A stretch of 64,000 nucleotides of DNA from Aneurinibacillus uraniidurans (GTDB lineage: Bacteria; Bacillota; Bacilli; Aneurinibacillales; Aneurinibacillaceae): positions 3,056,501 through 3,120,500 of the forward strand of contig NZ_CP116902.1 in NCBI RefSeq assembly GCF_028471905.1, written 5' to 3'. Below, piece after piece: positions 25,550 through 34,285 of the stretch. Numbering within the stretch: the stretch's first letter is position 1; every line of letters starts with the position of its first letter. Made by a program: the position numbers and the translations under genes. The notes under the pieces are model-generated. The model searched no databases. It was given only the letters and a program-made list of their open reading frames with translations, and was not told the origin of the DNA.

Positions 25550-25795
25550 TTATCGAGCTTTCTTTTCTGTCGCAAATCTTTTTTTCTCTGTGCGGTCAAT
25601 CTGTACAACCTGGCCATCGTGAACGATAATCTCCAGCGAACCGTATTCCAGATCTTTCAACGCATCCAGAATTTTTTCCACCTTGCAGGCAGGCTTCTGC
25701 CGCTCCTTCTCTCCCACTCTTCCTTCCCCCTTTTTTCGAATTTCCAAGTTATGAATGCTTCTGGTGTACACATCCGCCTGCTGCAAATACTTCAT
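25550..25795 (-). CDS. yezD: YezD-family protein (DUF2292)
   Basis: An 81-aa protein whose C-terminal part holds the DUF2292 signature ILDALKDLEYGSLEIIVHDG followed by QVVQIDRTEKKRF. In Bacillus YezD is S-box controlled and travels with sulfur-assimilation genes; its exact role is unknown. GGGGGTG precedes the ATG at 25795, which follows the riboswitch terminator. An open frame continues upstream through the terminator and is not counted. Confidence 0.85.
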   Translation of the reverse strand: MKYLQQADVYTRSIHNLEIRKKGEGRVGEKERQKPACKVEKILDALKDLEYGSLEIIVHDGQVVQIDRTEKKRFATEKKAR

Positions 25796-25816
25796 AAGCA
25801 CACCCCCTGATAAGAT

Positions 25817-25981
25817 AAAAAGCGACCCCTTATCGAAATAAGAGGTCGCCCGCAATAAACAAATATCGGTTCTCCCTCTTATCTATCGGATTGTGCATCC
25901 GCTGGAATTAGCACCTTTTGAATCATCAATGGTTGCCGAGGCTTCATCGGGCCAGTCCCTCCGCCTCTCTGGATAAGAGTC
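25817..25981 (-). promoter_or_regulatory. SAM-I (S-box) riboswitch with terminator
   Basis: The minus strand shows the S-box core: CTCTTATCCAGAGAGGCGGA, then GGGACTGGCCC, GATGAAGCC, CGGCAACC, AAGGTGCTAATTCC, and the closing strand GATAGATAAGAG (aptamer 25875-25981). The terminator is at 25817-25849 (GCGACCTCTTA/TAAGGGGTCGC plus T-run). The P1 closing strand ATAAGAGG can also pair with CCTCTTAT of the terminator, giving the antiterminator. High SAM should shut off yezD and sulfate uptake. Confidence 0.95.
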
Positions 25982-26011
25982 TTACTAGATATACAATTTT
26001 TTATTAGTCTT

Positions 26012-26041
26012 ATCATAATACCTATTAATCAAAGTAGTCAA
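26012..26041 (-). promoter_or_regulatory. Promoter of S-box/yezD/sulfate operon
   Basis: Minus strand TTGACT (26041-26036), 18-base spacer, TATGAT (26017-26012). Confidence 0.55.
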
Positions 26042-26061
26042 CTGTGTTTTCTGAATTTTTT

Positions 26062-26700
26062 CTACATGGTCGATCGTTTACGGTTTTCTAGCTGTTTAGC
26101 AAAACAGAATCGCACAATTTTATCTCTATGTCCTTCAGCAATTTGTGTGAAGCGCAGCGGGACTTTCAGTAGACCGTTATCTTGCGGTATCGGTTGGCGT
26201 ACAAGTTCGACTTTAGCTGCAATATCTTGATCCGGGAGATGAATAGTAACCGAAAATGCCTCTTCTGGAAATGTAATCTCAGGCTTGCATAACAGCAAAA
26301 GTCCACCTCCACTAATGTCAACCGACCTAGCAGAGTGCTTCGTATTTTCAATCATAAAATCTACGTTTAGCATGACAGGTACACGCAAATAGTTTCGACG
26401 TTGGATTTTACGAATATCTTTCAATTCAGGCTTTCGAAGCAATAGTAGTGGAATGTTATCTTTTGTACGGCGTACAACTTCAGACGAAAACTCATACTGA
26501 TTCCCATCCTGATTCATGTAGCTTACGTACACAGCCTGCCTGTCTAACAGTATAGCCGTGCGTCCGGTCTGCTCATCAATCGGATACGTAATCATAATCA
26601 TGTCATTCGACAAATCTGCTACCGTTGTTTTGTACTGTTTGGCTTCTTCCTTCTCCTCAAAAGAAGTCAGCCGTATGTGCTGGTTGACTGATGGAAACAC
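26062..26700 (-). CDS. c-di-GMP-binding PilZ protein (YpfA/YcgR-like)
   Basis: A 212-aa two-domain protein. The N-terminal YcgR-like beta domain (about 1-95) is followed by PilZ with the c-di-GMP-binding motif QRRNYLRVP and the DISGGG loop. Such proteins slow flagellar motors or alter exopolysaccharide when c-di-GMP is high, which fits the GGDEF/EAL gene in this window. The GTG start has GAGGGGCGAG upstream. From 26701 to 27044 the DNA is very AT-rich; apart from the inverted repeat at 26987 I see no gene. Confidence 0.9.
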   Translation of the reverse strand: MFPSVNQHIRLTSFEEKEEAKQYKTTVADLSNDMIMITYPIDEQTGRTAILLDRQAVYVSYMNQDGNQYEFSSEVVRRTKDNIPLLLLRKPELKDIRKIQRRNYLRVPVMLNVDFMIENTKHSARSVDISGGGLLLLCKPEITFPEEAFSVTIHLPDQDIAAKVELVRQPIPQDNGLLKVPLRFTQIAEGHRDKIVRFCFAKQLENRKRSTM

Positions 26701-26986
26701 GATTCTCGCCCCTCTTTCTACCCTATTTTCCCTTTATTACGTCTTAAAATAATATGTAAAGATAATGAAAAAGTAATACCATTACCCATTATAAACCAAA
26801 TAGACTGTAGAAAAAATAATTATAAAATAAAAAATAGTTACTTTCACACTGTTTTTATATGAAATTTGAAATAGTAAATTTTAGAAAAAAGATAAAAAGA
26901 CCTATAAATTACCTATAACACCATAAGCAAAAACGCCTATTTATAACATTCACATCCAAAGTGAAGTATAAATAAGCGCAGCATAA

Positions 26987-27026
26987 CTACACGCAAAATA
27001 CAGAGTGAATACATGATTTTGTGTAG
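26987..27026. repeat. Inverted repeat downstream of mqnC
   Basis: CTACACGCAAAAT and ATTTTGTGTAG form an 11-bp stem with a two-base bulge and a 16-base loop. It has no T-run, so it is not a typical terminator. Confidence 0.4.
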
Positions 27027-27044
27027 TGTATATCTAATCCCCAA

Positions 27045-28166
27045 TTAATTCTGCATCACAAAGTCAGCTTCCATGCTCTCGCCTTCTTTGAAGACACGCA
27101 ACGTCTTATAATGCGTATTGCGCTGCGCTGGAATTTTACCTGCTTCACGGATCAGTTCGAGAATATGATTCGTGTTGACTTTATAAGTGCATGCCGCTGC
27201 CGATACAACGTTCTCCTCCATCATCGTCGAACCGAAGTCATTACAGCCGTATGACAGTGATTTCTTGCCGATTTCTGGTCCCATGGTTACCCAGGATGAT
27301 TGGAAATTTGGGATATTATCGATCATTAGGCGAGAGATCGCCACATTCTTCAAGTACTGCTCCGGCGTCTGCTTCTCTGCCTTCATGTTCGTATTATCCG
27401 GCTGGAATGTCCAGGAGATAAACGCCAGGAAGCCAGGACCTACCTCTTTCATCTCATCCTGCGCTTCGCGAATGCGCATCAGATGCAGCACCCGCTCTTC
27501 CATCGATTCACCGAATCCAATCACCATTGTTGCAGTTGTAGACATCCCAACGCGGTTAGCGATCTTCATCGTATCAATCCACTGCTGCCACGGGCCTTTC
27601 AAGCGGCTGATTTTTTGGCGTGTACGGTCATCAAGAATTTCCGCACCGGCACCTGGCAAAGAGTCCAGTCCCGCCGCATGCAATTCACGCAGCACTTGCT
27701 CTACCGGAAGCTTGGACACTTCCGCAATTTTGAGCACTTCTGCTACTGACAGCGAATGCATATGAATCGTCGAAAATCGCTTCTTAATGCCGCGCAGTAG
27801 ATCGGTATAATACTCAAGCGGCAGATCCGGATTTGTACCACCCTGCATCAAAATTTCTGTTCCCTGCACATCGAGTGTTTCCTGGATTTTCTGGAACACG
27901 TCCTCATCTGGTAACACATACGCCTCTTTTGAACCCGGTGCACGGTAAAAGGCACAGAATCGGCAGTACGTATCACAAACGTTTGTATAGTTAATATTCC
28001 GGCCAATCACAAATGTCGTAATCGGTTCCGGATGCCATTTCAGCATGATTTGGTTAGCATAATGCCCCATTTTTTCGATTTCATCGCTTTCATACAGACG
28101 AAGTCCGTCTTCTAAGCCAAGACGCTCACCTGCAAGCGCACGTTCTAGTATGCGGTCAATTGACAC
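27045..28166 (-). CDS. mqnC: Cyclic dehypoxanthine futalosine synthase
   Basis: A 373-aa radical SAM enzyme of the futalosine route to menaquinone. The 4Fe-4S cluster cysteines are in NVCDTYCRFCAFYR, followed by EILMQGGTNP and GLDSLPGAGAEIL, which are family hallmarks. The GTG at 28166 is chosen because TTGGAGGG lies seven bases upstream and it gives the usual N-terminus SIDRILERALAGERL; an ATG at 28205 lacks a ribosome site. Other mqn genes are not in the window. Its presence implies menaquinone synthesis without the classical men pathway or beside it. Confidence 0.93.
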   Translation of the reverse strand: MSIDRILERALAGERLGLEDGLRLYESDEIEKMGHYANQIMLKWHPEPITTFVIGRNINYTNVCDTYCRFCAFYRAPGSKEAYVLPDEDVFQKIQETLDVQGTEILMQGGTNPDLPLEYYTDLLRGIKKRFSTIHMHSLSVAEVLKIAEVSKLPVEQVLRELHAAGLDSLPGAGAEILDDRTRQKISRLKGPWQQWIDTMKIANRVGMSTTATMVIGFGESMEERVLHLMRIREAQDEMKEVGPGFLAFISWTFQPDNTNMKAEKQTPEQYLKNVAISRLMIDNIPNFQSSWVTMGPEIGKKSLSYGCNDFGSTMMEENVVSAAACTYKVNTNHILELIREAGKIPAQRNTHYKTLRVFKEGESMEADFVMQN

Positions 28167-28217
28167 ACTGCATCCCTCCAAGCACGGTGTAAACACTTCT
28201 TTCATGGTAACATAAAG

Positions 28218-28249
28218 CCCCCTGCTTGCCTATACATACACGCAGGGGG
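28218..28249 (-). terminator. GC-rich hairpin upstream of mqnC
   Basis: Stem CCCCCTGC/GCAGGGGG after the small gene at 28261; the following T-run is short (CTTTAT), so termination may be partial. Confidence 0.55.
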
Positions 28250-28260
28250 CCTTTGCTTAT

Positions 28261-28482
28261 CTATTCAGCGAATCCAATTTCTTCATACACTTCCGGCTGC
28301 CAGTGAATGACACAGCGTTCTAACGGAAGATTGATTTCTCGCATCCCATTCGGACGTCCGTTAAAATAAATAATCTCGGATAGCACGACCCGGCTGTCCT
28401 TAATCTGTACTTCCCCTTTTAACTGTTGCATCTTGCCATCCATCCCGTAAAAATGAACTTCTCCCGTTCCCAGTGTCTTCAT
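28261..28482 (-). CDS. Small hypothetical protein (73 aa)
   Basis: MKTLGTGEVHFYGMDGKMQQ begins a small, probably beta-rich protein of unknown function. GGGGAGG precedes the ATG. It lies between dnaI and mqnC, followed by a GC-rich hairpin. I recognise no motif; Trp, Tyr and Glu are common near the C-terminus. Confidence 0.7.
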   Translation of the reverse strand: MKTLGTGEVHFYGMDGKMQQLKGEVQIKDSRVVLSEIIYFNGRPNGMREINLPLERCVIHWQPEVYEEIGFAE

Positions 28483-28591
28483 TCGTTCCTCCCCTGCCGT
28501 TTGTGCGGACTTATGAATCTAAGACTTATCAACCATACTATAATGACTATTATACCAGATAAAATGGGAGTTTTTTCAATACTATTTTTTA

Positions 28592-29536
28592 TCAATTTTT
28601 CTTTTCGATTCTACTTAGGCGGCGATTTCGTCCATCCACCCGGTATGCATCTGTATAATATCGAATACGTTCCATGATTCGCATCGCTTTTAGCTGCTCG
28701 ACCCCCGCTTTCTGGGAGTAGGCTAGATGTTCTTCCAGCTGATCGAGCGTATAGTTCGAGGTATACAACACCGGGAGATTCTCACTCACTCGATACTGGA
28801 GAATCGCACCAAGTATTTCATCACGTGCCCATGGCGAAAGCGTTTCGGCCCCGATGTCATCAAGAATGAGCACCGGTACCTCCTTAAGCACCTGGATTTT
28901 TTCTGCGACAGTATTATCCTGAAGAGCATCTTTGATCTCTCGGAAAAAATCTGGCGTATATACCATTAACGATGCCAGTCCGCGCTCCGCTAGCTTTCGA
29001 GCCGCTGCGGCCATCATGTAGCTTTTACCCACGCCGAATGGACCGTAAAAATAGAGTCCCTTCGTTCCTTCTTTACCCGGTTGCACGCTCATACAGAAGG
29101 AAACGATCGCTTCAATGGCATCAACCCGCTGTAAGTCCCCCTCCAAATCGGCAAAAGATGCACCAAGTATTTCCCGTGGAATATGATGGGTGCGGATTAG
29201 CCGGGACCTCTCCTGCTGTTCCTGCTCGACGGTATACAGTTTGCACGGTGTATGACGCACTTCAAGGGAACGACCTGTCCAGTCAAGCATCGCTTGGTGT
29301 CCACGCAGCAAATTTGGACAGGCTGCAAATCCCGGACAACGCTGGCAAGAAGCCGCTTCTTCCACTGCCTGGCGTACCCGACTTAGTGAGCGAACGATGT
29401 GAACCGTCTCGATTTCTGGATGTTGCTTACGAATCGCCTGCACTTCTTCCGTCTCCATCGCCTCCTGCACCATGTCGTCAAATGATTGTCCACCCGATGT
29501 AGGAAAAGCGGATAACAATTTGTGCAACTCCCGCAT
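28592..29536 (-). CDS. dnaI: Primosomal protein DnaI (helicase loader)
   Basis: A 314-aa AAA+ ATPase that loads the replicative helicase. The N-terminal domain has the zinc-binding set CQRCPGFAAC; the AAA+ part has Walker A GPFGVGKSY, Walker B VLILDDIGAE and sensor 1 LYTSNYTLDQL. The ATG follows directly on the dnaB stop (TAGATG), so the two are translationally coupled, as in other Bacillota. Confidence 0.97.
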   Translation of the reverse strand: MRELHKLLSAFPTSGGQSFDDMVQEAMETEEVQAIRKQHPEIETVHIVRSLSRVRQAVEEAASCQRCPGFAACPNLLRGHQAMLDWTGRSLEVRHTPCKLYTVEQEQQERSRLIRTHHIPREILGASFADLEGDLQRVDAIEAIVSFCMSVQPGKEGTKGLYFYGPFGVGKSYMMAAAARKLAERGLASLMVYTPDFFREIKDALQDNTVAEKIQVLKEVPVLILDDIGAETLSPWARDEILGAILQYRVSENLPVLYTSNYTLDQLEEHLAYSQKAGVEQLKAMRIMERIRYYTDAYRVDGRNRRLSRIEKKN

Positions 29537-31036
29537 CTACTTCTCCTCCTTCCCTTGATCTTTTGCTTGTTCCATTGCCTTTAACATCTCTGCAATCCGC
29601 TGTTTTTTGCGCTCATACTCAACCGGGTCATCGGCTGTTTCACTCCCAACAGGCGTACTCACTTCCTGCTTCTGACGCTCCAACTGTTCGCGAATATGTT
29701 CTGGCACATTATCCTTACGCACTTGATTGCGTTTCGTTGCGGCTTTCTCTCCCGCTGATTTTCGCGTACTGCGCCCATTCGATGCTTGCTTGCGTTCAAG
29801 GTGCATCTGACGTGCCTGCTGCTGTGCTTCCTGCACAGTCGTAATGTTGCTTCGCTTCCAATGCCCCGCAATCTTGTAAATTAACTCTTTCGGCAACTGA
29901 CCATTATGCGTGATCATCACATACTCCAGCAACACATTCACCACACCTGGCGGTAGCTGGTAATTTGCAAGTAGTTCTTCGACAATTTTCTGATCGGCTG
30001 GGGCAATTTTTCCACCCTTCTGATACTGCTCCATCAGTTGAAACGGCGAAAGCGAGGATAGCCTCAACGCATGGCTCTCCCGTTCGGAAAGCTCCACCTG
30101 TGCCGTTTCCTGTGCCACTTTCTCTGCCGGACGCAACGATTCTTCATCACGCGATAAAATCTGAGGCGCACGCCCTTGTTCGCGGCGATACCAGTCTTTT
30201 ATAAGCCGACGCAGCGCATCAATATTAATCTCATCGTATTCAATGACCGCAGGCTCTAGCAAGAAGCGTCCCATGATTTCACTGTCTATGTTATAAAGAA
30301 ACGCAAGACTCGCTAGCTCAGTTCGCACAGCCGAAGTAAATAAGTTTTCTTTCTTCACCATTTTCGGTAGGACCGCCGCCAGAAACTCATAATCAAGCTC
30401 TGTCTTCTGATATTTGCGACCAGCAGGCTCCTGTTCTACAAATGTATCAAGCGGACTCTCTTTCTCAGTCTGATGCAGGAACTCAGCTGTTTCTGTACCG
30501 ACACCTACGATCAACTCACTCGGTGATACGTGTTGAAACACTTCATCGAATGCTTTCGTAACACGCAGACGAGCACGGTCGGCCGGAATACGATGTTCAT
30601 CAGACGGTGAAAAGTGACGTCGTAGCTTACGGTAGTATTCCTTCCCGACACGGTTTAACAGCATAATGCCCAGCGTATCATCCTGAAAAAAAGCATGCGG
30701 TGCATACGGTGGCTGTAGTTCATATTCAAGCAAGCGCTCTTCCTCATTCGCAGACTTGTACACTTCCAGAAGCCCGATTGCTTCAAGCTGGTGCCGCGCC
30801 TTTATAATCGTAGGAAGCGGCATCCCCATCGTGACCATCAAACCGTAATGGCTGCTCTGTACCGACATAAAATTAGCCGGGGTGCTCTGATGATACAATG
30901 TCTGATACAGCGCAACCGGAAGCGCCCTGAGCAATGGCTGATACAAATGAACAATATACCCAATCTCAGCTGCACTAATCGGGCGCTTCACCCGTACAAC
31001 ATAGGGATCTGCCGGGACCGTTTCTTTCCACTTCAC
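29537..31036 (-). CDS. dnaB: Replication initiation/membrane attachment protein DnaB
   Basis: A 499-aa primosome protein that works with DnaD and DnaI at oriC and restart sites (not the helicase called DnaB in E. coli). The N-terminal DDBH1-like region (AEIGYIVHLYQPLLRALPVA) and the C-terminal DDBH2 domain (SPFQLMEQYQKGGKIAPADQ) are visible, and the tail is highly charged. The GTG start has GGGAGG eight bases upstream. It precedes dnaI as usual. Confidence 0.94.
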   Translation of the reverse strand: MKWKETVPADPYVVRVKRPISAAEIGYIVHLYQPLLRALPVALYQTLYHQSTPANFMSVQSSHYGLMVTMGMPLPTIIKARHQLEAIGLLEVYKSANEEERLLEYELQPPYAPHAFFQDDTLGIMLLNRVGKEYYRKLRRHFSPSDEHRIPADRARLRVTKAFDEVFQHVSPSELIVGVGTETAEFLHQTEKESPLDTFVEQEPAGRKYQKTELDYEFLAAVLPKMVKKENLFTSAVRTELASLAFLYNIDSEIMGRFLLEPAVIEYDEINIDALRRLIKDWYRREQGRAPQILSRDEESLRPAEKVAQETAQVELSERESHALRLSSLSPFQLMEQYQKGGKIAPADQKIVEELLANYQLPPGVVNVLLEYVMITHNGQLPKELIYKIAGHWKRSNITTVQEAQQQARQMHLERKQASNGRSTRKSAGEKAATKRNQVRKDNVPEHIREQLERQKQEVSTPVGSETADDPVEYERKKQRIAEMLKAMEQAKDQGKEEK

Positions 31037-31063
31037 TGCGCATCCCTCCCTACAAACATTCTT

Positions 31064-32476
31064 TTATGACATAACCAGTTCAATAGTATCAAATCGCTCT
31101 GGAATCACGGTGTCAAGATCAAGTTCTTCCTGGATCGTCTGGGCAAATTTCTTACGCACATCTGGCTCCCCATGAACAACAATGACTTTTTTCGGTTTTT
31201 TTGTAAACCCGCTAAGCCAGCTAAGCAATCCATCCCGATCGGCGTGCGCAGAAAATCCTTCAATCATGTGAACATGCGCAGCCACCTTATAATCCCGACC
31301 AAAAATCCGCACATGCCGCGCCCCATCTACAATACGCCGTCCGAGTGTCCCTGGCGCTTGATAACCAACAAACACAACATGCGACTTCGGACGCCAAATA
31401 TGGTGACGCAAATGGTGCTTAATGCGACCTGCTTCACACATGCCACTCGATGAGATAATCATCGCGCCGCTCGTTACCCGGTTTAGACGCTGCGACTCTT
31501 CTCTAGTCTCAACAAATACAAGCCCCGGAAGTGCAAGTGGGTCCATCCCCCGCCGAATGTATTCCTGACTTTCTTCATCAAATACATCCTCATGATGGCG
31601 GAATACACGCGTCGCTTCGATCGCAAGCGGACTGTCGATAAACACAGGCATTGGTTTAATTGTACCATGCTCCAATAACTCCGTAAGTTCGTAAATAATC
31701 TCCTGCGTCCGTCCTACAGAGAAGGAAGGAATAATGATGGTCCCCCCTTCCTCCTGAACACGCTGTACAATGCTGCCAAGCTTTTGTCTACGATCCGTAG
31801 TGTGATCATGCAAACGATCTCCATACGTAGATTCAATAAACACATAATCCGCTTCTGCAATCCACGCTGGATCTTTCACAATCGCCTGGCCTCGACTGCC
31901 GAGATCACCGGAAAACACAACCTTACACGTTTTCCCCTCTTCTATCTCAACCCACAGCTCAATGATAGCCGAACCAAGAACATGCCCGGCATCTTGCAGG
32001 CGCACCTGCACGCCTGGCACAACCTCATACATTTCATCATAACCAATCCCCAAAAAGCGCGACAGAGCGCGTCGTCCATCTTCTTCTGTATAAAGCGGCC
32101 CAATACGACGTGCAGTCTTTGCCCCTTTCTTCTTACGGTTACGTCGCTCTGCTTCCACCTCCTGAATGTGACCGCTATCAGGTAACAAAATGGAGCACAG
32201 CTCAGCCGTAGAGTGCGTACAAATTACCTGCCCGCGAAACCCATCCCGGCACAGCTTCGGAATTAACCCGCTATGGTCGATATGTGCATGCGTCAGCACG
32301 ACAGCATCGATCTCATCTATGGCAAACGCAAATGGCTCTCGATTTCGTTCCTCAATCTCTCCACTTCCCTGAAACATCCCGCAGTCAATTAAGATACGAG
32401 ATTCACCTGCTGTAAGCAAGTAACATGAACCGGTTACGGTACCGGCTCCCCCTAAACACTGTATGTTCATCCTCAT
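31064..32476 (-). CDS. Metallo-beta-lactamase/beta-CASP RNA-processing nuclease family
   Basis: A 470-aa member of the MBL-fold, beta-CASP group (archaeal-CPSF-like/YsnF-independent RNases). The metal-binding motif is HAHIDHSG; further motifs are DAGHVLGSA, FSGDLG, STYGDR, the beta-CASP region IIIPSFSVGRTQE...SGMCEAGRIKHHLRH, GFSAHADRDGL and VVHGEPD. Substrates of bacterial members are mostly RNA; no specific target is known here. It sits between nrdR and dnaB, where Bacillus has no such gene. Start is uncertain by two codons (ATG 32476 or 32470). Confidence 0.9.
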   Translation of the reverse strand: MRMNIQCLGGAGTVTGSCYLLTAGESRILIDCGMFQGSGEIEERNREPFAFAIDEIDAVVLTHAHIDHSGLIPKLCRDGFRGQVICTHSTAELCSILLPDSGHIQEVEAERRNRKKKGAKTARRIGPLYTEEDGRRALSRFLGIGYDEMYEVVPGVQVRLQDAGHVLGSAIIELWVEIEEGKTCKVVFSGDLGSRGQAIVKDPAWIAEADYVFIESTYGDRLHDHTTDRRQKLGSIVQRVQEEGGTIIIPSFSVGRTQEIIYELTELLEHGTIKPMPVFIDSPLAIEATRVFRHHEDVFDEESQEYIRRGMDPLALPGLVFVETREESQRLNRVTSGAMIISSSGMCEAGRIKHHLRHHIWRPKSHVVFVGYQAPGTLGRRIVDGARHVRIFGRDYKVAAHVHMIEGFSAHADRDGLLSWLSGFTKKPKKVIVVHGEPDVRKKFAQTIQEELDLDTVIPERFDTIELVMS

Positions 32477-32490
32477 CCCTGTCCTGTTCT

Positions 32491-32525
32491 AAAGAATGAC
32501 CCTGCACGCGGCAGGGTCATTCTTT
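32491..32525 (-). terminator. Terminator of nrdR
   Basis: A 15-bp perfect stem, AAAGAATGACCCTGC/GCAGGGTCATTCTTT; the nrdR stop codon lies within its first arm. Confidence 0.88.
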
Positions 32526-32984
32526 CTTTTTGTTATGTTTAAGCAAGTCTTCTAATTCCTTCACAAAAACATTAATATCTTTGAACTGCCGATATACAGA
32601 TGCAAAGCGGACATATGCCACCTCATCGACTTCATACAGCGCACTCATGACCAGCTCGCCTACATCCTTACTGTGGACTTCCGCCTGGCCGCAGTTGCGC
32701 AATTCCCGCTCGATTCGATCGACAATTCCTTCAAGCGTCTCAAGCGGAACCGGGCGCTTCTCGCAAGCGCGAATCATCCCACGCAAAATTTTATCCCGGC
32801 TAAATTCTTCCCGCACCCCGTCCTTTTTGATGACAAGAAGCGGTGTTTCTTCAACGACTTCAAACGTCGTAAAACGGCGCTGACACTCTTCGCACTCCCG
32901 GCGCCTGCGAATCGATTTGTTATCATTTACAGGACGTGAGTCGAGTACCCGCGTTCCGTTATGCATACAGTACGGACATCGCAT
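32517..32984 (-). CDS. nrdR: Transcriptional repressor NrdR
   Basis: A 155-aa regulator of ribonucleotide reductase genes. It has an N-terminal zinc ribbon ([17 protein letters not shown], then [12 protein letters not shown]) and an ATP-cone domain ([20 protein letters not shown]). The ATG at 32984 gives the canonical MRCPYC start; the frame is open further upstream. The family length fits. In Bacillus speD lies between gapB and nrdR; it is absent here. Confidence 0.97.
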   Translation of the reverse strand: MRCPYCMHNGTRVLDSRPVNDNKSIRRRRECEECQRRFTTFEVVEETPLLVIKKDGVREEFSRDKILRGMIRACEKRPVPLETLEGIVDRIERELRNCGQAEVHSKDVGELVMSALYEVDEVAYVRFASVYRQFKDINVFVKELEDLLKHNKKKE

Positions 32985-33062
32985 GTCATCAACCCCAATA
33001 TCATGGTACTTTCCCATTAGTTTGTCCTAGAAATTTGCTTACGTCAAGTGTGTACCAAAAGA

Positions 33063-33087
33063 AAAGGGAGCCAGATTGGCTCCCTTT
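33063..33087 (-). terminator. Terminator of gapB
   Basis: Stem AAAGGGAGCCA/TGGCTCCCTTT followed by TTCTTTT on the minus strand. Confidence 0.85.
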
Positions 33088-33102
33088 GTTACAACTATAT
33101 GC

Positions 33103-34137
33103 TTACACAGTCACTTCTTCTTTTTTTTTCGCATTTGCAGCAGCTGATACGTGCTTAGCAAGGTCGAGAACACGGCAAGAATAGCCCCACTCGTTGTCAT
33201 ACCATGCCAGAACTTTTACCTGGCGAGTTCCCATTACCATCGTAGACAGACCATCTACAATCGAAGAGTTCTCATTTCCGTTGAAATCAGCCGATACGAG
33301 CGGCTCATCTGTGTAGCCAAGAATGCCTGTCATGCTGCCTTCGCTTGCTTCACGAAGCACACGATTTACCTCTTCTACCGTTACGTCTTTCTTCACGTTC
33401 ACTACAAGATCGACAACGGATACGTTCGGCGTTGGCACGCGGAGCGAGAAGCCATTCAGCTTGCCTTGCAGTTGCGGAAGTACGAGACCAACCGCACGTG
33501 CTGCCCCTGTAGAAGTCGGGATGATTGCCTGTCCGCACGCACGAGCACGACGCAGGTCTTTATGTGGATTATCAAGGTTTTTCTGATCGTTTGTGTAAGA
33601 GTGAATCGTTGTCATCATACCAGATTCAATGCCAAACGCTTGATCAAGAACTTTAGCTACTGGAGCCAGGCAGTTCGTTGTGCACGATGCATTGGATACA
33701 ATTGTGTGCTTCTCATAGTCATACACATCTTGGTTTACACCCATTACGATTGTCGCTTCGACTTCTTTACCTGGAGCTGTAATAACAACTTTTTTCGCAC
33801 CAGCTTGAATATGTTTGCCTGCGCCTTCCATATCCTTGAACTTACCTGTCGCTTCGATTACGATTTCAACATCAAGCTCTTTCCAAGGAAGATTCGCTGG
33901 ATCACGGTCTGATACAACCTTTGTTACTTTTCCGTTTACGATGATTGTGTCATCTTTTGTTTCAATTTTATCAGCAATGTTGCCGTGAATTGTGTCATAC
34001 TTAATCAGGTGAGCAAGCGTTTCAACAGGATAGCTTGCATTGATCGCTACTACTTCAATCTCCGGATCCTGGATGGCTTTGCGAAATACCATCCGTCCAA
34101 TACGTCCAAATCCATTAATGGCAATACGTGTCGTCAT
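33103..34137 (-). CDS. gapB: Glyceraldehyde-3-phosphate dehydrogenase, gluconeogenic type
   Basis: A 344-aa enzyme. The NAD(P) fold starts with [20 protein letters not shown] and the active-site Cys is in [33 protein letters not shown] and [20 protein letters not shown] follow the GapB subgroup, which in Bacillus prefers NADP and works in gluconeogenesis, rather than glycolytic GapA. The promoter overlaps a CcpN-like site. The position next to coaE and nrdR is the Bacillus gapB locus. Confidence 0.95.
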   Translation of the reverse strand: MTTRIAINGFGRIGRMVFRKAIQDPEIEVVAINASYPVETLAHLIKYDTIHGNIADKIETKDDTIIVNGKVTKVVSDRDPANLPWKELDVEIVIEATGKFKDMEGAGKHIQAGAKKVVITAPGKEVEATIVMGVNQDVYDYEKHTIVSNASCTTNCLAPVAKVLDQAFGIESGMMTTIHSYTNDQKNLDNPHKDLRRARACGQAIIPTSTGAARAVGLVLPQLQGKLNGFSLRVPTPNVSVVDLVVNVKKDVTVEEVNRVLREASEGSMTGILGYTDEPLVSADFNGNENSSIVDGLSTMVMGTRQVKVLAWYDNEWGYSCRVLDLAKHVSAAANAKKKEEVTV

Positions 34138-34185
34138 TAATTATGTTCCCCTTCCGGATATGTTCCACACTATTTACATGTCTTT

Positions 34186-34213
34186 ATTATAATAAGTATG
34201 TCACTATTTGCAA
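34186..34213 (-). promoter_or_regulatory. gapB promoter with CcpN-like operator
   Basis: Minus strand TTGCAA (34213-34208), 16-base spacer, TATAAT (34191-34186). The spacer contains AGTGACATACT (34205-34195), which matches ten of eleven positions of the CcpN consensus TRTGHYATAYW as I recall it. A second AATAGTG lies downstream (34168-34174). Confidence 0.6.
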
Positions 34214-34262
34214 TACGTCCGCACAAATTCTTTAATTTAATAATTTTCTGAAAATAAAAGGG

Positions 34263-34284
34263 CCTTTCACATAGTAGTGAAAGG
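34263..34284 (-). terminator. Terminator after the lytic transglycosylase gene
   Basis: Stem CCTTTCAC/GTGAAAGG followed by CCCTTTTATTTT on the minus strand, just past the stop at 34286. Confidence 0.75.
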
Positions 34285-34285
34285 T

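Noticed and set aside
33151-33912. Long plus-strand open frame of about 250 codons opposite gapB
   Set aside because: It is a shadow of the highly biased gapB codon use; composition rich in Cys, Arg and His, and no ribosome site.
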